DNA of 64,000 nucleotides from Ptiloglossa arizonensis (taxonomy: Eukaryota > Arthropoda > Insecta > Hymenoptera > Colletidae): assembly GCF_051014685.1 (NCBI RefSeq), contig NW_027478385.1, positions 6,758,001 through 6,822,000 of the forward strand, read 5' to 3'. This document shows positions 1 to 11,921 of this stretch, one piece after another. Position 1 is the stretch's first letter. Every line of letters starts with the position of its first letter. The position numbers were made by a program, and so were the translations under genes. The notes under the pieces were generated by a model. It was not told the DNA's origin and ran no database searches. It saw nothing but the letters and a program-made list of their open reading frames with translations.

Positions 1-774
1 AAATACACGTACCGTTGTAATCGGGCGAGTTTCTACTTTCAAATGCAATAGGAATTTTTGTGTTATGTCAATCCGTTCGCGAGATATGGGAGTTCGAAGC
101 CAAGAAATATTTGGGAAGGCAATCAATTTTTCGCAATTCTGCTGCTCCAAACTCTTAGCCAGAATGGCCTAGGGAAAAAATACACATACCGTTGTAATCG
201 GGCGAGTTTCTACTTTCAAATGCAACAGGAATTTTTGGGTTAGGTCAATCCGTTCGCGAGATATGGGACATTGAAGCTAAGAAATTATTGAGAAGACAAC
301 AAATCTTTCGCACTTCTGCTGCTCCAAACGCTTAACCAGAATGGCCTAGGGAAAAAATACCCATACCTTTGTAATCGGACGAGTTTCTACTTTCAGTTAC
401 AATACGAATTTTTGGGTTAGGTCAATCCGTTCGCGAGATATCGGACTTTGAATCTAAGAAATGGTTGACAAGACAACAAATTTTTCGCACTTCTGCTGCT
501 CCAATCGCTTAATCAGAACGGCCTAGGGGAAAAATACACATACGGTTGTAATCGGGCGAGTTTCTACTTTCATACGCAGCAGGAATTTTTGGGTTTGGTC
601 AATCCGTTCGCGAGATATGGAACATTGAAGCTAAGAAATTGTTGAGAAGACAACAAATCTTTCGCACTTCTGCTGCTCCAAACGCTTAACCAGAATGGCC
701 TAGGGAAAAAATACCCATACCTTTGTAATCGGACGAGTTTCTACTTTCAGTTACAATAGGAATTTTTGGGTTAG
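1..774 (+). repeat. Mixed-monomer block at left edge
   Basis: Four complete monomers and a partial one (starts 67, 244, 421, 598) with no clear internal higher-order period. They include the AGTTCGAAGCC type (at 91), GACATTGAAGC types, a GACTTTGAATC type and tails with CAGTTACAATA. The monomer ending near 597 carries the rare variant CATACGCAGC (571-580), found elsewhere only at 57699-57708. The block therefore shares ancestry with the divergent block at 57726-59670. The array continues left of the window, so the true extent is unknown. Confidence 0.8.
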
Positions 775-2719
775 GTCAATCCGTTCGCGAGATATGGGAG
801 TTTGAAGACAAGAAATGGTTGAGAAGGCAAAAAACTTTTCGCAATTCTGCTGCTCCAAATGCTTAGCCAGAATGGGCTAGGGAAAAAATACACATACCGT
901 TGTAATCGGGCGAGTATCTACTTTCAGATGCAACAGGAATTTTTGGGTTAGGTCAATCCGTTCGCGAGATATGGGAGTTTGAAGCTAAGAACTGGTTGAG
1001 AAGACAACAAATTTTTCGCACTTCTGCTGCTCCAAACGCTTAACCAGAATGGCCCAGGGAAAAAATACACATACCGTTGTAATCGGGCGAGTTTCTGCTT
1101 TCAGATGCAATAGGAATTTTTGGGTTAGGTCAATCCGTTCGCGAGATATGGGACATTGAAGCTAAGAAATGGTTGAGAAGACAACAAATTTTTCGCACTT
1201 CTGCTGCTCCAAACGCTTAACCAGAATGGCCTAGGGGAAAAATACACACACCGTTGTAATCGGGCGAGCTTCTACTTTCAAATGCAATAGGAATTTTTGG
1301 GTTAGGTAAATCCGTTCGCGAGATATGAGAGTTTGAAGCTAAGAAATGGTTGAGAAGAGAACAAATTTTTCGCAATTCTGCTGCTCCAAACGCTTAACCA
1401 GAATGGCATGGGAAAAAATACACATACCGTTGTTATCGGGCGAGTTTCTACTTTCAAATGCAATAGGAATTTTTGGGTTAGGTCAATCCGTTCGCGAGAT
1501 ATGGGAGTTTGAAGCTAAGAAATGGTTGAGAAGAGAACAAATTTTTCGCAATTCTGCTGCTCCAAACGCTTAACCAGAATGGCCTAGGGAAAAAATACAC
1601 ACACCTTTGTAGTCGGGCGAGTTTCTACTTTCAAATGCAATAGGAATTTTTGGGTTAGGTCAATTCGTTCGCGAGATATGGGACATTGAAGCTAAGAAAT
1701 GGTTGAGAAGACAACAAATTTTTCGCACTTCTGCTGCTCCAATCGCTTAACCAGAATGGCCTAGGGGAAAAATACAGGTACCGTTGTAATTGGGCGAGTT
1801 TCTACTTTCAGATGCAACAGGAATTTTTGGGTTAGGTCAATCCGTTCGCGAGATATGGGAGTTTGAAGCTAAGAACTGGTTGAGAAGACAACAAATTTTT
1901 CGCACTTCTGCTGCTCCAAACCCTTAACCAGAATGGCCCAGGGAAAAAATGCACATACCGTTGTAATCGGGCGAGCTTCTGCTTTCAGATGCAATAGGAA
2001 TTTTTGGGTTAGGTCAATCCGTTCGCGAGATATGGGACATTGGAGCTAAGAAATGGTTGAGAAGACATCAAATTTTTCGCACTTCTGCTGCTCCAAACGC
2101 TTAACCAGAATGGCCTAGGGGAAAAATACACACACCGTTGTAATCGGCCGAGCTTCTACTTTCAAATGCAATAGGAATTTTTGGGTTAGGTCAATCCGTT
2201 CGCGAGATATGAGAGTTTGAAGCTAAGAAATGGTTGAGAAGAGTACAAACTTTTCGCAATTCTGCTGCTCCAAACGCTTAACCAGAATGGCATGGGACAA
2301 AATACACATACCGTTGTTATCGGGCGAGTTTCTACTTTCAAATGCAAAAGGAATTATTGGGTTAGGTCAATCCATTCGCGAGATATCGGAGTTTGAAGAC
2401 AAAAAATGGTTGAGAAGCCAAAAAATTTTTCACAATTCTGCTGCTCCAAACGCTTAACCAGAATGGCATCGGGAAAAAATACCCATACCTTTGTAATCGG
2501 GCGAGTTTCTACTTTCAGTTACAATAGGAATTTTTGGGTTAGGTCAATCCGTTCGCGAGATATAGGACTTTGAATATAAGAAATGGTTGACAAGATAACA
2601 AATTTTTCGCACTTCTGCTGCTCCAATCGCTTAACCAGAATGGCCTAGGGGAAAAATACACGTACCGTTGTAATCGGGCGAGTTTCTACTTTCAAATGCA
2701 ATAGGAATTTTTGTGTTAT
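775..2719 (+). repeat. HOR fragment homologous to the 7.7-9.3 kb region
   Basis: Eleven monomers starting at 775, 952, 1129, 1306, 1482, 1659, 1836, 2013, 2190, 2366 and 2543. From 775 to about 2189 the order of variants matches 7676-9267: a GAAGACAAG monomer with AAAAAACTTTTCG, an AACTGG monomer, a GACATT monomer, the GTAAATCC/GGCATGGG monomer, and so on. The offset is 6,901 bp up to 1835 and 7,078 bp afterwards, because the 7.7-kb copy has one extra monomer (8737-8913). From 2190 rightward the two diverge. The monomers at 1306 and 2190 are 176 bp, with GGCATGGG in place of GGCCTAGGG. Confidence 0.85.
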
Positions 2720-4489
2720 GTCAATCCGTTCGCGAGATATGGGAGTTCGAAGCCAAGAAATATTTGGGAAGGCAATCAATTTTTCGCAATTCTGCTGCTC
2801 CAAACTCTTAGCCAGAATGGCCTAGGGAAAAAATACACATACCGTTGTAATCGGGCGAGTTTCTACTTTCAGGTGCAATAGGAATTTTTGGGTTAGGTCA
2901 ATCCGTTCGCGAGATATGGGAGTTTGAAGACAAGAAATGGTTGAGAAGGCAAAAAATTTTTCGCAATTCTGCTGCTCCAAATGCTTAGCCAGAATGGGCT
3001 AGGGAAAAAATACACATACCGTTGTAATCGGGCGAGTTTCTACTTTCAAATGCAATAGGAATTTTTGGGTTAGGTCAATCCGTTCGCGAGATATGAGAGT
3101 TTGAAGCTAAGAAATGGTTGAGAAGGGAAAAAATTTTTCGCAATTCTGCTGCTCCAAACGCTTAACCAGAATGGCATGGGGAAAAAATACCTATACCTTT
3201 GTAATCGGACGAGTTTCTACTTTCAGTTACAAGAGGAATTTTTGGGTTAGGTCAATCCGTTCGCGAGATATAGGACTTTGAATATAAGAAATGGTTGACA
3301 AGACAACAAATTTTTCGCACTTCTGCTGCTCCAATCGCTTAACCAGAATGGCCTAGGGAAAAAATACACATACCGTTGTAATCGGGCGAGTTTCTACTTT
3401 CAGGTGCAATAGGAATTTTTGGGTTAGGTCAATCCGTTCGGGACATACGGGAGTTTGAAGCTAAGAAATGGTTGAGAAGACAACAAATTTTTCGCAATTC
3501 TGCTGCTCCGAACGCTTAACCACAATGGCCTAGAGATAAAATACACGTACCGTTGTAATCGAGCGAGTTTCTACTTTCAAATGCAATAGGAATTTTTGAG
3601 TTAGGTCAATCCGTTCGCGAGATATGGGAGTTTGAAGACAAGAAATGGTTGAGAAGGCAAAAAATTTTTCGCAATTCTGCTGCTCCAAATGCTTAGCCAG
3701 AATGGGCTAGGGAAAAAATACACATACCGTTGTAATCGGGCGAGTTTCTACTTTCAAATGCAATAGGAATTTTTGGGTTAGGTCAATCCGTTCGCGAGAT
3801 ATGAGAGTTTGAAGCTAAGAAATGGTTGAGAAGGGAAAAAATTTTTCGCAATTCTGCTGCTCCAAACGCTTAACCAGAATGGCATGGGGAAAAAATACCC
3901 ATACCTTTGTAATCGGACGAGTTTCTACTTTCAGTTACAATAGGAATTTTTGGGTTAGGTCAATCCGTTCGCGAGATATAGGACTTTGAATATAAGAAAT
4001 GGTTGACAAGACAACAAATTTTTCGCACTTCTGCTGCTCCAATCGCTTAACCAGAATGGCCTAGGGGAAAAATACACGTACCGTTGTAATCGGGCGAGTT
4101 TCTACTTTCAAATGCAATAGGAATTTTTGTGTTATGTCAATCCGTTCGCGAGATATGGGAGTTCGAAGCCAAGAAATATTTGGGAAGGCAAACATTTTTT
4201 CGCAATTCTGCTGCTCCAAACTCTTAGCCAGAATGGCCTAGGGAAAAAATACACATACCGTTGTAATCGGGCGAGTTTCTACTTTCAGGTGCAATAGGAA
4301 TTTTTGGGTTAGGTCAATCCGTTCGGGACATACGGGAGTTTGAAGCTAAGAAATGGTTGAGAAGACAACAAATTTTTCGCAATTCTGCTGCTCCAAACGC
4401 TTAACCACAATGGCCTAGAGAAAAAATACACGTACCGTTGTAATCGGGCGAGTTTCTACTTTCAAATGCAATAGGAATTTTTGGGTTAG

Positions 4490-4666
4490 GTCAATCCGTT
4501 CGCGAGATATGGGAGTTTGAAGCTAAGAAATGGTTGAGAAGAAAACAAATTTTTCGCAATTCTGCTGCTCCAAACGCTTAACCAGAATGGCCTAGGGAAA
4601 AAATACACATACCGTTGTAATCGGGCGAGTTTCTACTTTCAAATGCAATAGGAATTTTTGGGTTAG
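4490..4666 (+). repeat. Representative near-consensus monomer (177 bp)
   Basis: This copy is close to the window-wide consensus and is a convenient reference for numbering monomer positions 1-177 from GTCAATCC. Landmarks: NruI palindrome TCGCGA at monomer 11-16; A3T5 tract at 58-65; CTGCTGCTCC at 73-82; AvrII palindrome CCTAGG at 102-107; A6 run at 109-114; CENP-B-box-like motif at 121-137; GCGAGTTTCTACTTTC at 136-151; T5 run at 166-170; GGGTTAG at 171-177. Base composition by hand count is 73 G+C of 177 (41%). CpG occurs 8 times against about 7.4 expected from C and G counts. The main diagnostic sites are monomer 22-36 (GGGAGTTTGAAGC, GGGACATTGAAGC, GGGACTTTGAATC, GAGAGTTTGAAGC or CGGAGTTTGAAGA), 49-57, 68-72, 101-108, 116-136 and 150-165. 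Confidence 0.95.
4610..4626 (+). promoter_or_regulatory. CENP-B-box-like motif (one example of many)
   Basis: The 17-mer TACCGTTGTAATCGGGC is aligned here with the mammalian CENP-B box YTTCGTTGGAARCGGGA. It matches 12 of 17 positions and 7 of the 9 core positions of NTTCGNNNNANNCGGGN; the two core mismatches are both in the TT of TTCG. It lies at monomer position 121-137, and most monomers carry it or a one- to two-base variant (GTTGTTATCGGG, GTTGTATTCGGG, GGTGTAATCGGG, TTTGTAATCGGA). The alignment is seen directly; protein binding is an inference, and a 12/17 match can arise by chance. CENP-B-like boxes have been proposed in satellites of many animals, often without shown binding. Confidence 0.4.
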
Positions 4667-4843
4667 GTCAATCCGTTCGCGAGATATGGGAGTTTGAAGC
4701 TAAGAAATGGTTGAGAAGAGAACAAATTTTTCGCAATTCTGCTGCTCCAAGCGCTTAACCAGAATGGCCTAGGGGAAAAATACACGTACCGTTGTAATCG
4801 GGCGAGTTTCTACTTTCAAATGCAATAGGAATTTTTGTGTTAT

Positions 4844-7675
4844 GTCAATCCGTTCGCGAGATATGGGAGTTCGAAGCCAAGAAATATTTGGGAAGGCAAT
4901 CAATTTTTCGCAATTCTGCTGCTCCAAACTCTTAGCCAGAATGGCCTAGGGAAAAAATACACATACCGTTGTAATCGGGCGAGTTTCTACTTTCAGGTGC
5001 AATAGGAATTTTTGGGTTAGGTCAATCCGTTCGCGAGATATGGGAGTTTGAAGACAAGAAATGGTTGAGAAGGCAAAAAATTTTTCGCAATTCTGCTGCT
5101 CCAAATGCTTAGCCAGAATGGGCTAGGGAAAAAATACACATCCCGTTGTAATCGGGCGAGTTTCTACTTTCAAATGCAATAGGAATTTTTGGGTTAGGTC
5201 AATCCGTTCGCGAGATATGAGAGTTTGAAGCTAAGAAATGGTTGAGAAGGGAAAAAATTTTTCGCAATTCTGCTGCTCCAAACGCTTAACCAGAATGGCA
5301 TGGGGAAAAAATACCTATACCTTTGTAATCGGACGAGTTTCTACTTTCAGTTACAATAGGAATTTTTGGGTTAGGTCAATCCGTTCGCGAGATATAGGAC
5401 TTTGAATATAAGAAATGGTTGACAAGACAACAAATTTTTCGCACTTCTGCTGCTCCAATCGCTTAACCAGAATGGCCTAGGGAAAAAATACACATACCGT
5501 TGTAATCGGGCGAGTTTCTACTTTCAGGTGCAATAGGAATTTTTGGGTTAGGTCAATCCGTTCGGGACATACGGGAGTTTGAAGCTAAGAAATGGTTGAG
5601 AAGACAACAAATTTTTCGCAATTCTGCTGCTCCGAACGCTTAACCACAATGGCCTAGAGATAAAATACACGTACCGTTGTAATCGAGCGAGTTTCTACTT
5701 TCAAATGCAATAGGAATTTTTGAGTTAGGTCAATCCGTTCGCGAGATATGGGAGTTTGAAGACAAGAAATGGTTGAGAAGGCAAAAAATTTTTCGCAATT
5801 CTGCTGCTCCAAATGCTTAGCCAGAATGGGCTAGGGAAAAAATACACATACCGTTGTAATCGGGCGAGTTTCTACTTTCAAATGCAATAGGAATTTTTGG
5901 GTTAGGTCAATCCGTTCGCGAGATATGAGAGTTTGAAGCTAAGAAATGGTTGAGAAGGGAAAAAATTTTTCGCAATTCTGCTGCTCCAAACGCTTAACCA
6001 GAATGGCATGGGGAAAAAATACCCATACCTTTGTAATCGGACGAGTTTCTACTTTCAGTTACAATAGGAATTTTTGGGTTAGGTCAATCCGTTCGCGAGA
6101 TATAGGACTTTGAATATAAGAAATGGTTGACAAGACAACAAATTTTTCGCACTTCTGCTGCTCCAATCGCTTAACCAGAATGGCCTAGGGAAAAAATACA
6201 CATACCGTTGTAATCGGGCGAGTTTCTACTTTCAGGTGCAATAGGAATTTTTGGGTTAGGTCAATCCGTTCGGGACATACGGGAGTTTGAAGCTAAGAAA
6301 TGGTTGAGAAGACAACAAATTTTTCGCAATTCTGCTGCTCCGAACGCTTAACCACAATGGCCTAGAGATAAAATACACGTACCGTTGTAATCGAGCGAGT
6401 TTCTACTTTCAAATGCAATAGGAATTTTTGAGTTAGGTCAATCCGTTCGCGAGATATGGGAGTTTGAAGACAAGAAATGGTTGAGAAGGCAAAAAATTTT
6501 TCGCAATTCTGCTGCTCCAAATGCTTAGCCAGAATGGGCTAGGGAAAAAATACACATACCGTTGTAATCGGGCGAGTTTCTACTTTCAAATGCAATAGGA
6601 ATTTTTGGGTTAGGTCAATCCGTTCGCGAGATATGAGAGTTTGAAGCTAAGAAATGGTTGAGAAGGGAAAAAATTTTTCGCAATTCTGCTGCTCCAAACG
6701 CTTAACCAGAATGGCATGGGGAAAAAATACCCATACCTTTGTAATCGGACGAGTTTCTACTTTCAGTTACAATAGGAATTTTTGGGTTAGGTCAATCCGT
6801 TCGCGAGATATAGGACTTTGAATATAAGAAATGGTTGACAAGACAACAAATTTTTCGCACTTCTGCTGCTCCAATCGCTTAACCAGAATGGCCTAGGGGA
6901 AAAATACACGTACCGTTGTAATCGGGCGAGTTTCTACTTTCAAATGCAATAGGAATTTTTGTGTTATGTCAATCCGTTCGCGAGATATGGGAGTTCGAAG
7001 CCAAGAAATATTTGGGAAGGCAAACATTTTTTCGCAATTCTGCTGCGCCAAACTCTTAGCCAGAATGGCCTAGGGAAAAAATACACATACCGTTGTAATC
7101 GGGCGAGTTTCTACTTTCAGGTGCAATAGGAAATTTTGGGTTAGGTCAATCCGTTCGGGACATACGGGAGTTTGAAGCTAAGAAATGGTTGAGAAGACAA
7201 CAAATTTTTCGCAATTCTGCTGCTCCAAACGCTTAACCACAATGGCCTAGAGAAAAAATACACGTACCGTTGTAATCGGGCGAGTTTCTACTTTCAAATG
7301 CAATAGGAATTTTTGAGTTAGGTCAATCCGTTCGCGAGATATGGGAGTTTGAAGCTAAGAAATGGTTGAGAAGAAAACAAATTTTTCGCAATTCTGCTGC
7401 TCCAAACGCTTAACCAGAATGGCCTAGGGAAAAAATACACATACCGTTGTAATCGGGCGAGTTTCTACTTTCAAATGCAATAGGAATTTTTGGGTTAGGT
7501 CAATCCGTTCGCGAGATATGGGAGTTTGAAGCTAAGAAATGGTTGAGAAGAGAACAAATTTTTCGCAATTCTGCTGCTCCAAGCGCTTAACCAGAATGGC
7601 CTAGGGGAAAAATACACACACCTTTGTAGTCGGGCGAGTTTCTACTTTCAAATGCAATAGGAATTTTTGGGTTAG
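4844..7675 (+). repeat. 16-monomer expanded copy of the 12-mer HOR (2,832 bp)
   Basis: Exactly 16 x 177 bp. Order is a b c d e b c d e b c d a e f g, which is the preceding 12-mer with one additional e-b-c-d block. The two adjacent 708-bp blocks run 5552-6259 and 6260-6967; marker GTTCGGGACATACGGG occurs at 5560 and 6268. The unit ends with the same a-e-f-g set (6968-7675) that ends the first copy, including the CAAACATTTTTT form of a. The last monomer's tail switches to CACACACCTTTGTAG, which marks entry into the next HOR family. Confidence 0.9.
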
Positions 7676-9975
7676 GTCAATCCGTTCGCGAGATATGGGA
7701 GTTTGAAGACAAGAAATGGTTGAGAAGGCAAAAAACTTTTCGCAATTCTGCTGCTCCAAATGCTTAGCCAGAATGGGCTAGGGAAAAAATACACACACCG
7801 TTGTAATCGGGCGAGTTTCTACTTTCAGATGCAACAGGAATTTTTGGGTTAGGTCAATCCGTTCGCGAGATATGGGAGTTTGAAGCTAAGAACTGGTTGA
7901 GAAGACAACAAATTTTTCGCACTTCTGCTGCTCCAAACGCTTAACCAGAATGGCCCAGGGAAAAAATACACATACCGTTGTAATCGGGCGAGTTTCTGCT
8001 TTCAGATGCAATAGGAATTATTGGGTTAGGTCAATCCGTTCGCGAGATATGGGACATTGAAGCTAAGAAATGGTTGAGAAGACAACAAATTTTTCGCACT
8101 TCTGCTGCTCCAAACGCTTAACCAGAATGGCCTAGGGGAAAAATACACACACCGTTGTAATCGTGCGAGCTTCTACTTTCAAATGCAATAGGAATTTTTG
8201 GGTTAGGTAAATCCGTTCGCGAGATATGAGAGTTTGAAGCTAAGAAATGGTTGAGAAGAGAACAAATTTTTCGCAATTCTGCTGCTCCAAACGCTTAACC
8301 AGAATGGCATGGGAAAAAATACACATACCGTTGTTATCGGGCAAGTTTCTACTTTCAAATGCAATAGGAATTTTTGGGTTAGGTCAATCCGTTCGCGAGA
8401 TATGGGAGTTTGAAGCTAAGAAATGGTTGAGAAGAGAACAAATTTTTCGCAATTCTGCTGCTCCAAACGCTTAACCAGAATGGCCTAGGGAAAAAATACA
8501 CACACCTTTGTAGTCGGGCGAGTTTCTACTTTCAAATGCAATAGGAATTTTTGGGTTAGGTCAATTCGTTCGCGAGATATGGGACATTGAAGCTAAGAAA
8601 TGGTTGAGAAGACAACAAATTTTTCGCACTTCTGCTGCTCCAATCGCTTAACCAGAATGCCCTAGGGGAAAAATACACGTACCGTTGTAATTGGGCGAGT
8701 TTCTACTTTCAAATGCAATAGGAATTTTTGGGTTAGGTCAATCCGTTCGCGAGATATGGGAGTTTGAAGCTAAGAAATGGTTGAGAAGAGAACAAATTTT
8801 TCGCAATTCTGCTGCTCCAAACGCTTAACCAGAATGGCCTAGGGAAAAAATACACACACCGTTGTAATCGGGCGAGTTTCTACTTTCAGATGCAACAGGA
8901 ATTTTTGGGTTAGGTCAATCCGTTCGCGAGATATGGGAGTTTGAAGCTAAGAACTGGTTGAGAAGACAACAAATTTTTCGCACTTCTGCTGCTCCAAACC
9001 CTTAACCAGAATGGCCCAGGGAAAAAATGCACATACCGTTGTAATCGGGCGAGCTTCTGCTTTCAGATGCAATAGGAATTTTTGGGTTAGGTCAATCCGT
9101 TCGCGAGATATGGGACATTGAAGCTAAGAAATGGTTGAGAAGACATCAAATTTTTCGCACTTCTGCTGCTCCAAACGCATAACCAGAATGGCCTAGGGGA
9201 AAAATACACACACCGTTGTAATCGGCCGAGCTTCTACTTTCAAATGCAATAGGAATTTTTGGGTTAGGTCAATCCGTTCGCGAGATATGGGAGTTTGAAG
9301 CTAAGAAATGGTTGAGAAGAAAACAAATTTTTCGCAATTCTGCTGCTCCAAACGCTTAACCAGAATGGCCTAGGGAAAAAATACACATACCGTTGTAATC
9401 GGGCGAGTTTCTACTTTCAAATGCAATAGGAATTTTTGGGTTAGGTCAATCCGTTCGCGAGATATGGGACATTGAAGCTAAGAAATGGTTGAGAAGACAT
9501 CAAATTTTTCGCACTTCTGCTGCTCCAAACGCATAACCAGAATGGCCTAGGGGAAAAATACACACACCGTTGTAATCGGCCGAGCTTCTACTTTCAAATG
9601 CAATAGGAATTTTTGGGTTAGGTCAATCCGTTCGCGAGATATGGGAGTTTGAAGCTAAGAAATGGTTGAGAAGAAAACAAATTTTTCGCAATTCTGCTGC
9701 TCCAAACGCTTAACCAGAATGGCCTAGGGAAAAAATACACATACCGTTGTAATCGGGCGAGTTTCTACTTTCAAATGCAATAGGAATTTTTGGGTTAGGT
9801 CAATCCGTTCGCGAGATATGGGAGTTTGAAGCTAAGAAATGGTTGAGAAGAGAACAAATTTTTCGCAATTCTGCTGCTCCAAGCGCTTAACCAGAATGGC
9901 CTAGGGGAAAAATACACACACCTTTGTAGTCGGGCGAGTTTCTACTTTCAAATGCAATAGGAATTTTTGGGTTAG
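7676..9975 (+). repeat. 13-monomer HOR copy carrying a dimer duplication (2,300 bp)
   Basis: Thirteen monomers from 7676; the deficit of 1 bp comes from the 176-bp GGCATGGG monomer at 8207. The next copy (9976-11921) has the same order but 11 monomers. The extra two are a repeated dimer: GACATT/AGACATCAAAT plus AGAAAACAA monomers occur at 9091-9444 and again from 9445 to 9798. The shared private variant CCAAACGCATAACC is in both dimer copies, so the dimer was duplicated in place. Confidence 0.9.
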
Positions 9976-11921
9976 GTCAATCCGTTCGCGAGATATGGGA
10001 GTTTGAAGACAAGAAATGGTTGAGAAGGCAAAAAACTTTTCGCAATTCTGCTGCTCCAAATGCTTAGCCAGAATGGGCTAGGGAAAAAATACACACACCG
10101 TTGTAATCGGGCGAGTTTCTAGTTTCAGATGCAACAGGAATTTTTGGGTTAGGTCAATCCGTTCGCGAGATATGGGAGTTTGAAGCTAAGAACTGGTTGA
10201 GAAGACAACAAATTTTTCGCACTTCTGCTGCTCCAAACGCTTAACCAGAATGGCCCAGGGAAAAAATACACATACCGTTGTAATCGGGCGAGTTTCTGCT
10301 TTCAGATGCAATAGGAATTATTGGGTTAGGTCAATCCGTTCGCGAGATATGGGACATTGAAGCTAAGAAATGGTTGAGAAGACAACAAATTTTTCGCACT
10401 TCTGCTGCTCCAAACGCTTAACCAGAATGGCCTAGGGGAAAAATACACACACCGTTGTAATCGTGCGAGCTTCTACTTTCAAATGCAATAGGAATTTTTG
10501 GGTTAGGTAAATCCGTTCGCGAGATATGAGAGTTTGAAGCTAAGAAATGGTTGAGAAGAGAACAAATTTTTCGCAATTCTGCTGCTCCAAACGCTTAACC
10601 AGAATGGCATGGGAAAAAATACACATACCGCTGTTATCGGGCAAGTTTCTACTTTCAAATGCAATAGGAATTTTTGGGTTAGGTCAATCCGTTCGCGAGA
10701 TATGGGAGTTTGAAGCTAAGAAATGGTTGAGAAGAGAACAAATTTTTCGCAATTCTGCTGCTCCAAACGCTTAACCAGAATGGCCTAGGGAAAAAATACA
10801 CACACCTTTGTAGTCGGGCGAGTTTCTACTTTCAAATGCAATAGGAATTTTTGGGTTAGGTCAATTCGTTCGCGAGATATGGGACATTGAAGCTAAGAAA
10901 TGGTTGAGAAGACAACAAATTTTTCGCACTTCTGCTGCTCCAATCGCTTAACCAGAATGCCCTAGGGGAAAAATACACGTACCGTTGTAATTGGGCGAGT
11001 TTCTACTTTCAAATGCAATAGGAATTTTTGGGTTAGGTCAATCCGTTCGCGAGATATGGGAGTTTGAAGCTAAGAAATGGTTGAGAAGAGAACAAATTTT
11101 TCGCAATTCTGCTGCTCCAAACGCTTAACCAGAATGGCCTAGGGAAAAAATACACACACCGTTGTAATCGGGCGAGTTTCTACTTTCAGATGCAACAGGA
11201 ATTTTTGGGTTAGGTCAATCCGTTCGCGAGATATGGGAGTTTGAAGCTAAGAACTGGTTGAGAAGACAACAAATTTTTCGCACTTCTGCTGCTCCAAACC
11301 CTTAACCAGAATGGCCCAGGGAAAAAATGCACATACCGTTGTAATCGGGCGAGCTTCTGCTTTCAGATGCAATAGGAATTTTTGGGTTAGGTCAATCCGT
11401 TCGCGAGATATGGGACATTGAAGCTAAGAAATGGTTGAGAAGACATCAAATTTTTCGCACTTCTGCTGCTCCAAACGCATAACCAGAATGTCCTAGGGGA
11501 AAAATACACACACCGTTGTAATCGGCCGAGCTTCTACTTTCAAATGCAATAGGAATTTTTGGGTTAGGTCAATCCGTTCGCGAGATATGGGAGTTTGAAG
11601 CTAAGAAATGGTTGAGAAGAAAACAAATTTTTCGCAATTCTGCTGCTCCAAACGCTTAACCAGAATGGCCTAGGGAAAAAATACACATACCGTTGTAATC
11701 GGGCGAGTTTCTACTTTCAAATGCAATAGGAATTTTTGGGTTAGGTCAATCCGTTCGCGAGATATGGGAGTTTGAAGCTAAGAAATGGTTGAGAAGAGAA
11801 CAAATTTTTCGCAATTCTGCTGCTCCAAACGCTTAACCAGAATGGCCTAGGGGAAAAATACACACACCTTTGTAGTCGGGCGAGTTTCTACTTTCAAATG
11901 CAATAGGAATTTTTGGGTTAG
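9976..11921 (+). repeat. 11-monomer HOR copy (1,946 bp)
   Basis: Eleven monomers, 1 bp short of 1,947 because of the GGCATGGG monomer at 10507. The order is the same as the preceding copy minus its duplicated dimer. Shared markers are CTTTGTAGTCGG at the start, AAAAAACTTTTCG in the first monomer, GAATTATTGGG before the GACATT monomer, and CCAAACGCATAACC near 11475. Private differences such as ACCGCTGTTATC (10627) and TTCTAGTTTC (10118) are few, so the copies are near identical. Confidence 0.9.

Larger units (their letters stand above)
2720..4843 (+). repeat. 12-monomer higher-order repeat, first copy (2,124 bp)
   Basis: Exactly 12 x 177 bp. Monomer types in order are a b c d e b c d a e f g. 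Here a has AGTTCGAAGCC (2744, 4160); b has TTTGAAGACAAG with AAGGCAAAA; c has GAGAGTTTGAAGC with AAGGGAAAA and a full-length GGCATGGGG; d has ATAGGACTTTGAATATAAG; e has GTTCGGGACATACGGG (3436, 4321); f has AGAAAACAA; g has AGAGAACAA with CCAAGCGCTT. The second a differs from the first by CAAACATTTTTT in place of CAATCAATTTTT, and the same difference recurs in the next unit, which confirms the phase. Within the unit, the block e-b-c-d (3428-4135) is the one amplified in the following copy. Confidence 0.9.

Noticed and set aside
4584..4602. Rho-independent terminator or promoter from CCTAGG palindrome plus A6 run
   Set aside because: There is no stable stem and no gene, and the elements recur in nearly every monomer.
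4660..4668. Telomere-like GGGTTAGG at each monomer boundary
   Set aside because: It is a single 8-base match per 177 bp, not a tandem telomeric run, and is better explained by chance.
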